Under the pieces are notes generated by a model, which was not told the origin of the DNA, did not search any database, and saw only the letters and a program-made list of their open reading frames with translations. A stretch of 56,554 bases of DNA from Heterotrichella gracilis (Eukaryota; Sar; Xanthophyceae; Tribonematales; Xanthonemataceae): the NCBI GenBank assembly GCA_032358255.1, contig JAULBX010025763.1, forward strand, positions 1 through 56,554. Direction: 5' to 3'. Numbering within the stretch: position 1 is the first letter of the stretch; the number at the start of each line of letters is the position of its first letter. This document shows, in pieces, positions 42,215 to 55,300 of the stretch. Both the position numbers and the translations under genes were made by a program.

Positions 42215-45200
42215 ATGCGGACTCTCGGCACGTGCACATGTCATCACCCTGCCGCTGCGGCTATCAATGCACTATCGAGAGTGGTCGTGCCTTGTCTATC
42301 TACACTAGTGCAAATGGCCGCCCCATCCCTTTGGGCGCCCTGGGTCAGCTAACCCACCTCACCCCACCCACCCCGACCCCCGCAGGCACAATGGGGCAAT
42401 GTGCGTGCAGCAAAACGAGGAGGGGAGCTCAGCCGGCAGCCGGGACACTCCCCCTTGCCAGATGTCACGCAGGCAGATGATGCAGGTGGCTGTGGGGGTA
42501 GCAATGCTGCAGGTGAAACCTCGTAGGGTGTATGATTTTCTCAGGGTTCTTGGAACTTAGTAGGGGCAGCGCATCCCGGGGAATTGTAAACCGACACAGA
42601 AACGTCAGATGTGGCTATTTTTACATGGATAGATTTGACACCCATTTTTAAGATACGAGTACAATGCTCTCTTTGTTGACATGTCTGCGCGATCACGTCC
42701 CTCCTTGCCTTACCCTTGCTGCTTCACCATGCCTTGATTTCCTGTGCAGCGGTCGTATGTCCCCCCATGCCACCCCACCCTGCACACACCCCGTGCCCCC
42801 ACCTCCCCATTGTGCCCCGTCCAGGTTTCCTTCAACCCTAAACCCTCAACCTGAAACCCTAATATCTCATGTTGTGCCCCGCCCAGGTTTCCCCCAGCCG
42901 CGCCGACCCCGTTGATGGTGTGACCACCCTACTCCCCACATCGATAGAGATGGAGCTGTCGCTGCAGCAGAAGCAGGTGTGGCTTGGGTGTAGGGTGTAG
43001 GGTTTAGAGGTGGAGCTGTCGCTGCAGCAGAAGCAGGTGTTACTGGGGTGTAGGGTTTAGGTTCGCTGAAGCAGAAGCAATTATAAGCAGGCTGTACACC
43101 TATACTAGAGGTGTATATAGTATATGGGCTATAGACTTATGACTCGGTAATTAGGTAGTAAAAGTTACAGCCAGACGCAGCACCCTACCATACAGCCCTT
43201 GCACCAGACAGCCGCATGGCATGCGGTCCCTTCCATTTCCCATTGCACCTGTCAACCCTACACCCAAAACATAAAACCCCTTGGTCCCCACCCCCGCAGG
43301 TGTTGGAGTACAACAAGCGCATCCAGAAGCAGAATAACGCCCCCCAGGGCTTCCCCAGGTTCCTGCGGGAGGGATTTGACATCAAGGTAGGGCACCGTTA
43401 GGGGCCTAATTTGGACCCCCCAGTGGCATCCACAAATTTGTGCAGCCTTGGCATTACTTGGCTGTTGTAGAGCTATGGGGCAGTGGTTGGTAGCGCCAGG
43501 GGTGTATACACTTTAAACCAAAGGTTGACAGGAACAACCTCTGGTAGCCGATGTTGCGGCAATCTATAAATGCTTGCCTGGGAAGAAGGCATGGTGTTGC
43601 ATGTGTCTCTTGGAATAGTCGCAATTCCTTGTAAAATCCTTGTGCGCCGCAGAATGTATTTTTTATTTTTCATAATTGCAGGGCAATTTCCTTGTTATAG
43701 ACAATGTACATGTTGCTGATTGGAGGCTGTATGTGGCTCGCATTACTTGTTTGCCCAACTCAGCGCTCGCTAACCTCGGATGCACAATTCATCTTAAAAC
43801 TTGGCACATTTCCCTCCCTAGGTTATTGCCGATGACTACCAAACCTCCCCTGAGGGGGTGATATACCGCGACTACACCGAAGGGGAGGGACCCACGCCCA
43901 CCGACGGCCAGCAGGTGGTGTTCAACTACACGGCTTTCAACGAGTCTGGTGCACGCATCGACAGCAGCTACACCAAGGGCAGGCCAGCCGAGACCCGGCT
44001 GGGGATCAATGGGCTCATTCCAGGCGCGTGCGATAGGGCGGGGGTGGTTGGGTGGGGTTGGAATGGCATCATTGCAGGTGGCATAGGGAGAGGGTGCTTA
44101 GGCTTGGTCAGGTATATCATGGTCGATGAGTCTGGGGTTTGCATCGACAGCAGCTACACCAAGGGCAGGCCCGCTGAGACCCGGCTGGGGATCAATGGGC
44201 TGATTCCAGGTGGGTGCCATGGTGTGGGGATCAACGTCCTCGTACCAGATGCATCAGTGTGGAGGGGGGGGTGGGGCCGGGGGGGGTGCGGAGTGGGTGG
44301 GGGGGCCTGCCAGGGCCAGGCCCCTCCTTTCGATAGAATTTTGAGCTGAACCTGGCCAGTAGGCTAGTAGTCTCATGGGACCAACCACGCTCAAAAGAAT
44401 GCTCCCCCATCCCTCCCCGCAGGGTTTGAGCTCGGCCTGGCCAGCATGCGCGTGGGTGGCAAGCGCCGCATCATCGTGCCCCCTGAACTGACCCTCTCTA
44501 TAAGTCCATGCAAATTTAAATTGAGTCCCCCCTCACCCCCCTTTCTGCAGGGTTTGAGCTAGGCCTGGCCAGCATGCGCGTGGGTGGCAAGCGCCGCATC
44601 ATCGTGCCCCCAGAGCTTGGGCCCCCTGTTGGGCCATCCACCTTCTTCTCAGCCAAGCAATGCGAGGTGCGTGAGGGGTGGATGGGTGCAAATCCTGATT
44701 TTATAATAATTTCCCACAATTCTGCGGGGGGATAGGGGCTGACCTGGGTGTGTGGTGGTGAGCCACTGATGGGTTGGCTACCAGCTGTCCACTAAGCCCT
44801 AAAACCTCCCTATTAGCTTGAACCCTTGTGCGGTGCAAAGTTGAGCTTGTGCTTGTGTATGTGGACCCTAGACCACCAACTCTCAACGCCTAAACCCTAA
44901 ACCCTATCTTCATCCTGTGCAGGTGTTTGATGTGGAGCTGGTTGCCATCCGCACCTGCATCCGCCTAAACCCTAAACCCTAAACCCTATCTTCATCCTGT
45001 GCAGGTGTTTGATGTTGAGCTGGTTGCCATCCGCACCTGCATCCGCCTAAACCCTAAACCCTGAACCCCATCTTCATCCTGTGCAGGTGTTTGATGTGGA
45101 GCTGGTTGCCATCCGCACCTGCATCCGCCTAAACCCTAAACCCTAAACCCCATCTTCATCCTGTGCAGGTGTTTGATGTGGAGCTGGTTGCCATCCGCAC

Positions 45201-45249
45201 CTGCATCCGCCGCCAGACGCTCATGTTCTCAGACGTGGTGTGCGAGTGA
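42215..45249 (+). CDS. FKBP20-2: FKBP20-2-type peptidyl-prolyl isomerase, thylakoid lumen
   Basis: Exons: possible transit-peptide exon from ATG 42215 (MRTLGTCTCHHPAAAAINAL, junction unresolved), 42386-42512, 42887-42976, 43300-43386, 43822-44023 (or to 44209), 44551-44666, 45169-45249 (TGA). MSRRQMMQVAVGVAMLQ is a twin-arginine plus hydrophobic lumen signal. Then VLEYNKRIQKQNNAPQGFPR, VIYRDYTEGEGPTP, F-N-Y-T-A-F-N-E-S-G-x-R-I-D-S-S-Y, FELGLASMRVGGKRR, PPELGPPVGPSTFFS and VFDVELVAI. These agree block by block with plant FKBP20-2, which is needed for photosystem II supercomplex accumulation. The two C-terminal Cys (R-T-C ... V-V-C-E) that form the redox-active pair in plants are kept. As in the plant lineage, several FKBP active-site aromatics are altered, so isomerase activity may be weak. 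Four of the exons have tandem partial copies (separate entries). Confidence 0.92.
42823..42900 (+). repeat. Duplicated acceptor/exon start (FKBP20-2 exon 42887)
   Basis: TGTGCCCCG(T/C)CCAGGTTTCC(T/C) at 42813 and 42873. Spacer is AACCCTAAACCCTCAACCTG and similar. Both copies have a CCAG acceptor. Confidence 0.85.
42947..43080 (+). repeat. Duplicated exon end plus donor (FKBP20-2 exon 42887-42976)
   Basis: GAG(A/G)TGGAGCTGTCGCTGCAG followed by CAGAAGCAG|GTGT occurs at 42948 and 43008, then a third partial GCTGAAGCAGAAGCA at 43066. TGTAGGGTGTAGGGTTTAG lies between. Confidence 0.95.
43838..44215 (+). repeat. In-frame 186-bp tandem duplication within FKBP domain exon
   Basis: GCATCGACAGCAGCTACACC and GGGATCAATGGGCT(C/G)ATTCCAG occur in both halves. 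The first copy ends CAG|GCGCGT, the second CAG|GTGGGT. The distance between the two possible exon ends (44023 and 44209) is 186 nt, so both keep phase 1, and the sequence between is open. Confidence 0.95.
44413..44620 (+). repeat. Duplicated acceptor plus 5' two-thirds of an FKBP20-2 exon
   Basis: GCAG|GGTTTGAGCT(C/A)GGCC up to ATCGTGCCCCC(T/A)GA(A/G)CT at 44423-44491 and 44551-44619, 128 bp apart. The first copy ends in ACCCTCTCT with no GT donor; the second continues with GGGCCCCCTGTTGGG. Confidence 0.95.
44905..45210 (+). repeat. Four 82-bp tandem units: acceptor plus start of last FKBP20-2 exon
   Basis: Exon starts lie at 44923, 45005, 45087 and 45169, exactly 82 bp apart. Each unit is CATCCTGTGCAG, then 42 nt encoding V-F-D-V-E-L-V-A-I-R-T-C-I-R, then CTAAACCCTAAACCCT(A/G)AACCC. 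Units differ at only a few bases. Only the fourth runs into the true C-terminus. If an upstream acceptor were used the frame would read L-N-P-K-P then stop. Confidence 0.97.
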
Positions 45250-45593
45250 GGGGGCTGAAATGCCTATCGGGGGAGGACTGTAGGGAAGATGGAGGAAAGG
45301 GGGTTGCAAGGGGCTTTGCGGGTTGACCCATAGAGCGGAGTAGGAGCGGCCAGGGGGTGCGATTTTGGAGAGGGTGCTGTAGCTGTGCAACCTGCAGGGG
45401 CTGCCAGGTGTACTTTCGTTTTCCAGGGGTGGGCGTGCAAGGTGGCAACCCCTTGCGAGTGAGGAACGGGCAGGGTTTGGGATTGAGTGTGTTGTCGCAC
45501 TAGTACCTGGGGCATATGCAAATCATGGCAGGAGCGAAAAGTCAAGTCGGGTGCTGTGAGTCGAGTGCTGCAGCTACAGGCGAAGGCTCGAGC

Positions 45594-45602
45594 TTATAAA
45601 TA
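45594..45602 (+). promoter_or_regulatory. TATA-box candidate for the THI5-like gene
   Basis: TTATAAATA about 290 bp upstream of the ATG at 45888, in an otherwise GC-rich stretch. Position allows a long 5' UTR. The motif alone is weak evidence. Confidence 0.35.
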
Positions 45603-45634
45603 CTGCTTCGTTGCAAATGAACATCAACATTTTT

Positions 45635-45639
45635 TGTAA
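45635..45639 (+). terminator. TGTAA polyadenylation-type signal behind FKBP20-2
   Basis: TGTAA, the usual chlorophyte poly(A) signal, 386 nt after the FKBP20-2 stop codon. It lies downstream of the TATA candidate, so assignment is uncertain. Confidence 0.25.
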
Positions 45640-45887
45640 TCACCGCCCCTTTGAAAGCTACGTCACAATCGCAGCAGCATCTAGGCCGCCTGGCCCATCT
45701 TTGGCAGCCCTGTTGAAAACATCGTAAACCCTGAGATAGGGTTTTGACTCCCCTGCCACCACCATCATCGTCTTATCACCAACTGCTGCCTCTGCACGGG
45801 CCTTTATAGCGACACACGCACCACTCCCACTCGCCCACTTGTTCGTCAGAACCACCCTCCCACCACCGCCACCCCACCACACCCACC

Positions 45888-48800
45888 ATGGAGTGCACAC
45901 CCACACTGGCGTGGCCCGCCGGGGTCACTCTGGCCCTGGACTGGACCCCCAACACAAACCACGCCGGCTTCTTCGTGGCGCAGTCCCTGGGGCTGTACGC
46001 CAAGCAGGGCATCACCGTGCGTTTCTTGAGCCCGCACACCGACGAATACAAAGCCACACCCGCCTCTAAGGTCAATGATGGCTCAGCCACGTTTGCCATC
46101 TGCCCCTCCGAAAGCGTCATCTCATACAACACCTGGCCCGTACCGGGCGCCAAGGCTCCCATCAAGGTGAGAAGAATGGCTATAGTGTGTTCAGATAATG
46201 CTTTATGGTGATGGGGGGCGGTGTGCCTCGCATGTGTAACCCTAGTACCTAGGAAAGCGGGGCATAGGCGGCGGTGAAAGTTACAGCTGCAGCTAACCTT
46301 GTCTGCGAAGCACGTGCCTATGTGTCTCTATCAATATAGGTGACTAAGAAGAGGCCATCGCAGGGTGTCGTGGAAGGATCAGCGGCCGCATCACCGACCG
46401 CTGCATATATGCATGCACATGGGGACACACACATAGCATTGAGTGTCTGAAACGGCCAGTTGTACCCTGCATCGGTAACATAGGTGGCAGTGCCGCTTTT
46501 AGTTGATAGAAAACAGTGTATTGCATTGCACGCCAGTACAATGCAAGCACGTGGATGCACACATGTGCAGACTGCCACCACCACCAACGCCAACACCCCC
46601 GCCCTCACCCCCCGCAGGCCATCGCCACCCTGCTGCAGCGCGACACCAGTGCGGTGGTGACCCTGGCCTCCAGCGGCATCACCAGCCCCAAGGAACTGGA
46701 CGGGAAGAAGTACGCCTCCTACGGAGCAAGGTGCGACAACAGTAGTACTGCCAATACGAATAACTGACTTCAGTGACGTGAGTAAACTCTTGAAGATATT
46801 CCCGGTACTACCTACTTGAAAGTGCTCAATGAGTTGGCTGCATTTAAAAGTCCAGCCAGAGATGCAGCCTGTACAAGGGCCACTGCATACAGAAATGCAT
46901 TTGGGTACTCAACCTGCAGGCAATTCTCTGCCGGTCACTTGTGTCACATCAAAACCCTAACAAAACCCTGCTGTGTGGTGGCCCAGGTTTGAGGGCCGCA
47001 TCGTCCAGCAGCTGATCCAGAATGACGGCGGCAAGGGGGACTATATTGAGGACACCCCCCCCATGCTGGGCATCTGGAACACGCTGCTGGAGGTAAAACC
47101 CTACATTAGGGTGTGAGGGTGTGTGGCATCCTGACGCGCACAATATTATGATTGTGATCCATTGAATGTGCGTATCTACATACGTGTTTCAGGGTCTATG
47201 TATGTGGGACCATCCAGCTCCACCCGTGCCGAAGGACACCTTAGGGTATTTTTTGTACCCTCCCTGCCTCCTCCCCACCCACAACCCGTGTGTGCAGGGC
47301 AAAGCCGACGCCACCTGGGTGTTCATGGGGTGGGAGGGTGTAGAGGCGAAGATCAAGGGGGTGGAGCTGAATGCCTTCCATTTCAGGGATTTCGGGGTGC
47401 CCTACGGCTACTCTCCGGTGCTGGTGGCACACCCCGACATCCTAAGGTAGGGTTTACGCCCGGCAGCGCCATCCCCACATTTGCACGTTGTTAACATCCG
47501 GCACATACAAGGCCGGGAGGGCTGTCACCACATACAAGGCCGACTGAGTGTATTGTTGATCCCTGAATGTGACTGTCAATGAAAATATTGTAATAAATTG
47601 CAATTAGAATCTTGTAATATTGTAATTGAAATCTTGTAATAATTAAATAATGTTGTTGACTTACCTGAGGTGGTGCTCAGCGAGTGCATCTCCTGAAAGC
47701 CTTCCTTCTGTATTCCACACGCCAAGTACCCTTAGCAAAACCCGGGCTCCCCCATTGGCCAACACACCCACCCACTTATTTCCAAATCACAATCCCCACC
47801 CACCCCCAATCCCAGGGACAACGCCCCGACCGTGCGGGCATTCCTGGCCGCCACCGCGGAGGGCTACCAAATCGCATCCAAGCAGCCTGCGGTGGCCGCA
47901 CAGGCACTGCGGGACACCTGTCGCCAGCTGGAGGTGCCTCAGCCGCCCTCTGCTGAGCTGGCGGCGCAGTCAGCGGAGTATTTGGCGCAGGTGCGGGGGT
48001 GGATTGGGTTGGGTGCGGCGCTGCCATCTGGCAATAGTTAGTTAGTTACATGCATTCCAGCAAAATAGCCAGATTAGCAGTCAGTCTTGCACATGCGGCG
48101 CCACGCAGCTCTTTCCTGGCACTGTTTGAACCATCTATTGATCCCACGCGACTTGAGGTCCTGCTGGAGTAGGTCAGCCCACGTGGCCCTAGGCTTACCT
48201 ACCCCCTTTGCCCCCTCTACCCTACCAAACACCATACATTTAGGAAGCCGATCGCCTGATAAACGTCCTAAATGTCCCAACCAGCTTAGCCTTATGTCCC
48301 TGAGTTTGTCACTTATGCTTTGTTGCCCACACTTGCTAAGGAGAACGGAGATAGGGGTGTGCACCATCTGGCAATGGAGCCATTTAATGGTTAATATGCA
48401 TCCGCATATATGAGAATCTGCAAAAATTGCAACATGTATCACCAGATGGTGGGCACAATCGCCTGCTGCTGAGCTGGCAGTGCATCCAGCAAAGTATACT
48501 TGGGAGTGGTGCAGGGTACGCTTGCGGCTGGGGTTGGGTCTACATGTGGCGGCGGATTGAGTGTGGCGAGCGTGTGGCATTGATGAGTACTGCACCTGCA
48601 TTTGTGTCCATTGACAAGGGATGAACTATAATATGTAATGTGCTTCCCCCCTTGCAGGAGTTCCTGACCCCCGAGGGCGCCTGGGGACGCATGGACGGCG
48701 CCACATGGGATGCCTTTTTGGACTGGCTGTCCCAGAAGGGCCTGCTGACCACCAAGGTGCAGTCCCGGGAGGGTGACGTGACAGGGGCCACCACCACTCT

Positions 48801-48891
48801 CGATGGGCTGAGGGGAGGGGACGTGGGGGAGAAGATTGCACGGGACCAGGTGTCCTCTGAGGCTCTCTTCAGCAATGATTTCCTGCCCTAG
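45888..48891 (+). CDS. NMT1/THI5-like substrate-binding-fold protein
   Basis: Exons, all in phase: 45888-46166, 46618-46730, 46987-47092, 47298-47446, 47816-47990, 48658-48891 (TAG); about 350 residues. The start ATG has an ACCATGG context. TLALDWTPNTNHAGFFVAQ near residue 14 and L-G-L-Y-A-K-Q-G-I-T-V are hallmarks of the SsuA/THI5-like (NMT1) periplasmic-binding fold; A-T-F-A-I-C-P-S-E-S-V, GKADATWVFMGWEG and F-G-V-P-Y-G-Y-S-P-V-L-V continue it. Fungal THI5/NMT1 makes the thiamine pyrimidine from PLP and histidine and needs a Cys-rich CCCFC motif; I do not see that motif here. Bacterial ThiY-type members bind pyrimidine precursors. The algal protein is therefore better called a binding-fold homologue, perhaps in thiamine or pyrimidine handling. 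No clear signal peptide. The last intron (47991-48657) contains a LINE insertion. Confidence 0.88.
47940..48530 (+). repeat. Exon-end duplication flanking the LINE (THI5-like gene)
   Basis: GCTGAGCTGGCGGCGCAGTC...GGAGTATTTGGCGCAG|GTGCGG (end of exon 47816-47990) has a diverged copy at about 48473-48515 (GCTGAGCTGGCAGTGCATCC...AAAGTATACTTGG), followed in both by GGGTTGGGT. So this exon border was duplicated too, and the LINE lies between the copies. Confidence 0.65.
48024..48375 (-). mobile_element. 5'-truncated LINE insertion with 12-bp target-site duplication
   Basis: CCATCTGGCAAT flanks the insert at 48024-48035 and 48364-48375 as a perfect direct repeat. The 328-bp insert on the minus strand encodes the C-terminal end of a non-LTR retrotransposon polyprotein: LSWLGHLGRLSGDRLPKCM, then GVGKPRATWADLLQQDLKSR and R-A-A-W-R-R-M-C-K-T-D-C stop, followed by GGAATGCATG and TAAC repeats abutting the target duplication. 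This is the classic 5'-truncated product of target-primed reverse transcription. It is intronic and antisense to the host gene. Confidence 0.93.
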
Positions 48892-50994
<2,103 letters not shown>

Positions 50995-52310
50995 GCTGGT
51001 GCCAAACAGCAGGAGGGTTGCCCATGGTCCACAGGGCTGGGATACCGTTGTCACACTGGTATCACACTTGGTGGTGGCTTCTCTTGACTGCTAGCAGCAG
51101 CAAAGACGTCTCCTTACAGCAGCAGCATGCTGGTATCGCACTGCCACAACCAGCTGGTGCACCACAGCAGCTGCTTGCCTGGTTACATATTGCCTGCTTG
51201 TGTTTTCTTAGCCTGACTGACAGAAACCGCGTTGTCTCACTTCTTTGCTGAAGCAGTTGTTTGTGTGTTTGCTGCCTGCGCCTTTTCTGCAAGTGCATTG
51301 CCTGTCAGTGTGGGCTACCCTCCCTGGTTGACGGGGTGTGGGCAACTGCCCAGCTGGCTTGTGCAGCACTCTTGGCGCACCTATGTATTTTATGATCCTC
51401 TTTTGGGACTCTCTGTAAGATACCGTACCAACTTGAGCCAGCTTCCCTGCATCAGTGATAGTGGCTGTCCACTGCCTGACTGCAACCACACTCTGCAAAA
51501 TGCCCGCAGGTGCAACACCTACAGGTATCAGCATTGATGCACTCAAAGCACTCCCCAAAATGCTGTGCCTTGAGGCGGTCAGGCAGGCCTTTCCACCGGC
51601 AGCCTGTGAGATGCATGTGTGTCTTGCCAAAGGCTCCCCAAAGCACGACACCAAAGGGACCACCAGCCACCCGCCAGCTGCAACCGCCTCGGTGCACAGT
51701 CCTCATGCCACGCTGTGCAGGTTCTATCAATAGGTCATGATTAATTTGATGGCACGTTGTTGACACTGAACCTTAGGTTACATAGGGTAATGGTCTCCAG
51801 TTGCGTTTTCTTGTCTCAAAAGTACCAGTGTAGGCAACTTTTCCACTGTCGCTTGTCACTAGCCTTTCTGCTACTGCTACATGGCCCCAAACCAACCGAC
51901 AGCTGGGGAAAAGGTTTCACAACATCACACTCGCGGGGCAGCACCATAGGAAGGGCTTTTTAGAGAAAATCGCGTGTATGGACCTGCTTGTATGATGTCA
52001 CAGTCTGGGCTTGCTGCATGCAATCAGCGCCCCGGCACACAATGTGCCCCCAGATTCCTAACTTGCACCACACCTCGGCAACACCGTGTCGCCATAGGGT
52101 GAGGCGCAGACTGGACCAGGGAGCGAGTCCCAAAATCCCGTTTTCCCCTGGAGGACATGACAGAAACGAAGCCAGGCACTGCAAGGAATACCCTGCCCCT
52201 AGTCCCCCTGGCAGCCCCAGTGGAATCAAACCCGCGCTCCCCTCCCCTCCCTCCTGCTGCCCCTCCCCTGCCCCTCCCCTCTGGCTGCTGCTCTCCCGCC
52301 CTTCCCTCCC
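50995..52310. other. Intergenic region between H3 and the convergent M14 gene
   Basis: H3 3' UTR with TGTAA at 51414-51418. Frames at 51208-51766 are short and unrecognised. No gene, no repeat noted. Confidence 0.45.
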
Positions 52311-55300
52311 CTAATTCCCCTTGGTGGCCTGCAGCGAGTACCTGTTGATGCGCGGCATGGGCCCCTGGCGCGACTGCGACGCCGCCCCCCTGCCGCGCGA
52401 CCCGTTGCCCCCGCACAGCCCCCACCGCCGCAGGGGGGCGATGTATATGATCACGCCCACCACGATGACCAGGGTGAGGGCGGTGGTGGTGATGGCGGCC
52501 CCTTGCAGGCGGGAGGGGACCCTAGACAAGGGTTTGCGGGGGGGCGTCTTGGACAGGTACTTTGCCTGGAACTCGGCGCCTGTGCAGGCGGGAAGGGGGG
52601 AGGAGGGTTAAGAGATGCTGGGCAGCAAAATGAACATGGAACCAGTGTTGTAAGGTGGGTATAGAGGTGAACAAGGCCAAACAATGAGAGGCCGGCCGGC
52701 ACAGCAGGTGGCCAGTGTTGGAGGATGGACCTAAATGGGGCACGCACGTAAATTGCAAGTGCAGTTAACTGCAATAAATTACAGTGTGGGTGTGGCATCA
52801 GTCATCAGAATGGTACTACAAGAGCCATTTTCTTTTTATTTACCTGTCATCTCCACCGTCACAGAGGCCCCCTCCTCCGCCCTCCCCGCCCCCTTCCCTC
52901 CCCTCTCCCCCTGCCCCGCATCCACCGTGGCCACGTCGCTGACATGTTTCCTCCCCTTCACAGTCTCGTTGTCCCATTTGCTCCAATTATCCTCCTTGGC
53001 GACGGTGGCGGTGGTGGTCCCCGAGCCGCTGCTGCAAACCACACAGGGTGCGCAGTCACAACCCTAATCCAGGATTTCAAGTTTTCAAACCCACACAGGC
53101 ACATGGTATCAAATCCTGGTGTGAATGACACGCGCACACGCTCAGCACCTGCTGTCTTCAACAAATTAGAACCCCCAAAAAAGAACCTCCACAGATTTTG
53201 GGATCTTGGATTCCACATGTAATTGTCATGTACTAGAGAAGACTAGAGAAGCCTTCACTTCATTACCTCCATATGAGTGGGGGTGAGGTATATCATAGTG
53301 GGGGTGATATACCTCACCCCCACTCCTTTTGGCCCCCTCATGGAGGGTTTGAAAGATACTATTCATCATTTCAATGAGTGACAAGTGCCCACTTTGTCAG
53401 CAAAAGCTTGGTGCACCAGCATCTGCCCCGCCACAGCATATAGCCCCAACAAAACCCTCTCCTCGTCCACGGAAACTGCCTTCCTCATGGTCTCCAAAAT
53501 TCCCAACTGCACCACCGGCGTGCAACCCTAGCGCCATGCCACCCTCCCCACCAGAACCTCGCCAAACCCCTCCACCCAGGTTTCCAAACTCACCCCACGA
53601 GCTCCGGTTCCCTCGGTGGCTCCTGTGGCAGCGGGTGCGAGGTTTCGCCTGCATCCGCATGGTTGGCCACCATCTTGGAGGCAGGGTGGGTTGCCACATG
53701 ATCAGCCAACACAAGGAAAGCAGCCACCCAGGTTGCCACTGTGGTCTGATACTCCCCCTGGTGCGAGGGGTTGTAGGCCGCAAAGCAGGAGTTGACCTTG
53801 CCACGGATGTTGTTGGCCTGGGGGGAGAAGTTGGGTGTTGTTCACTAGGGGTTTAGGATTGAAGGGCAGGGGGACGTGTCACCACAGCACTACAACCACA
53901 CTCATCCACCATATCGTAGCACCAACACCCACCCACAACACAACACTTGCAAGGTACAACCCCCACCATCCCCTCCCCTCCCGCACCATTACCCACCGAC
54001 TGTAATCGCCTCGACGATACTCTCCCCTCTCCCAATGATCCCCCGCTCCCAAACCCTGCCGTGCCATTTGCCCCCTGCACAACCCCACCACCCTCAACAC
54101 CACCAGCCCCTCTCAAGTGGGCAAGGTGGCGGTGATGGTGGTGGTGGTGGTGGCGGTGGCGGGGGTGCCCGCCATTGGCCAACTTGCCTATGCCATTCTC
54201 ACCATACACCTGCACAGGAGGAATTAATTAACACCTTTGATTGAAGCTTGTGGCGATTCTGAATGTCGGTTTACACAGGCAGGCAGAATCCAGAGGGCGC
54301 ATGGTGACTTGCGTTTGAATGTGCCGAGGATTTGTGCAGCAAAGGAGTTAAGCGCCCCCCTAGGGTTTCACCCCCACTGTGATAAGGGTACTCCGTGTGC
54401 AGCTCCGCGTAGAACCAGTCCATGGATGTGCATAGGCCAGGTAGGGTTTCACCAGGTTTTGTTAGGGTTTTGCTAAGGTTTCACCTCCACTGTGATAGGG
54501 TACTCGGTGTGCATCTCTGTGTAGAACCAGTCCATTGATGTGCCATATGCCAGGTAGCCAGCCACCTCCCCCGCAGCGCCCGCCATGCACTGGCAGTGGG
54601 TGTTCATGCGCGCAACCACAGACAGGGTGTCGGCCTGCGCAGGGGAAGGGAGAAAGATAAAAAAAGAGAAATGTGCAAGGGAGTAATGGAAAAGCGGCGA
54701 GGCATATGCAAATGGCAGCGGGTGTTTTATTGAGGGTTGACTCACTCAACAAATCCCCAGACAGCTAACCACTCCGGCCCCGTCGCAACAACATAAACCT
54801 CCAGTGAGTCTAACCTTGTCCTGCGTCCGAAACCTTAACTTTTCATAGGCACTGCCGCGCAACAAACCTAACCCATTACCATCCCTCAAACTGTGCCTTT
54901 ACACCATTCATGAGCACCGCGCAGCATCAACCCTAGACCCCAAAACCCTGCCACAAATCCTTACCGGGAGGTCTTTCCCCAGCTCCTTTTTGCTGTCCCA
55001 GGGCACATAGATGGCCCACTCCCCGGAATGTATATTTACATACGCCCTGGGGGGCTGCTTTTTGGCCAGGGATGCGACGATGCGCGTCTGGGGTTCCGAA
55101 AAAGGAGCCTCCCCCCCGTAATCCTCGTTGCGTGCGCTCGGCACCTTGACGAATGCGTAGGGCCAATTCCGATTTAGGTCCACACCTGCAGGGGGGACAA
55201 TGCTGGTGAATGTGGGGAGGGATAGGAAGGGGGCATATTGTAGTGCAAGCTCATTGAGGGGTTAGTTGATGTGACGAAATTGAGGCAGGGGTCATAAAGT

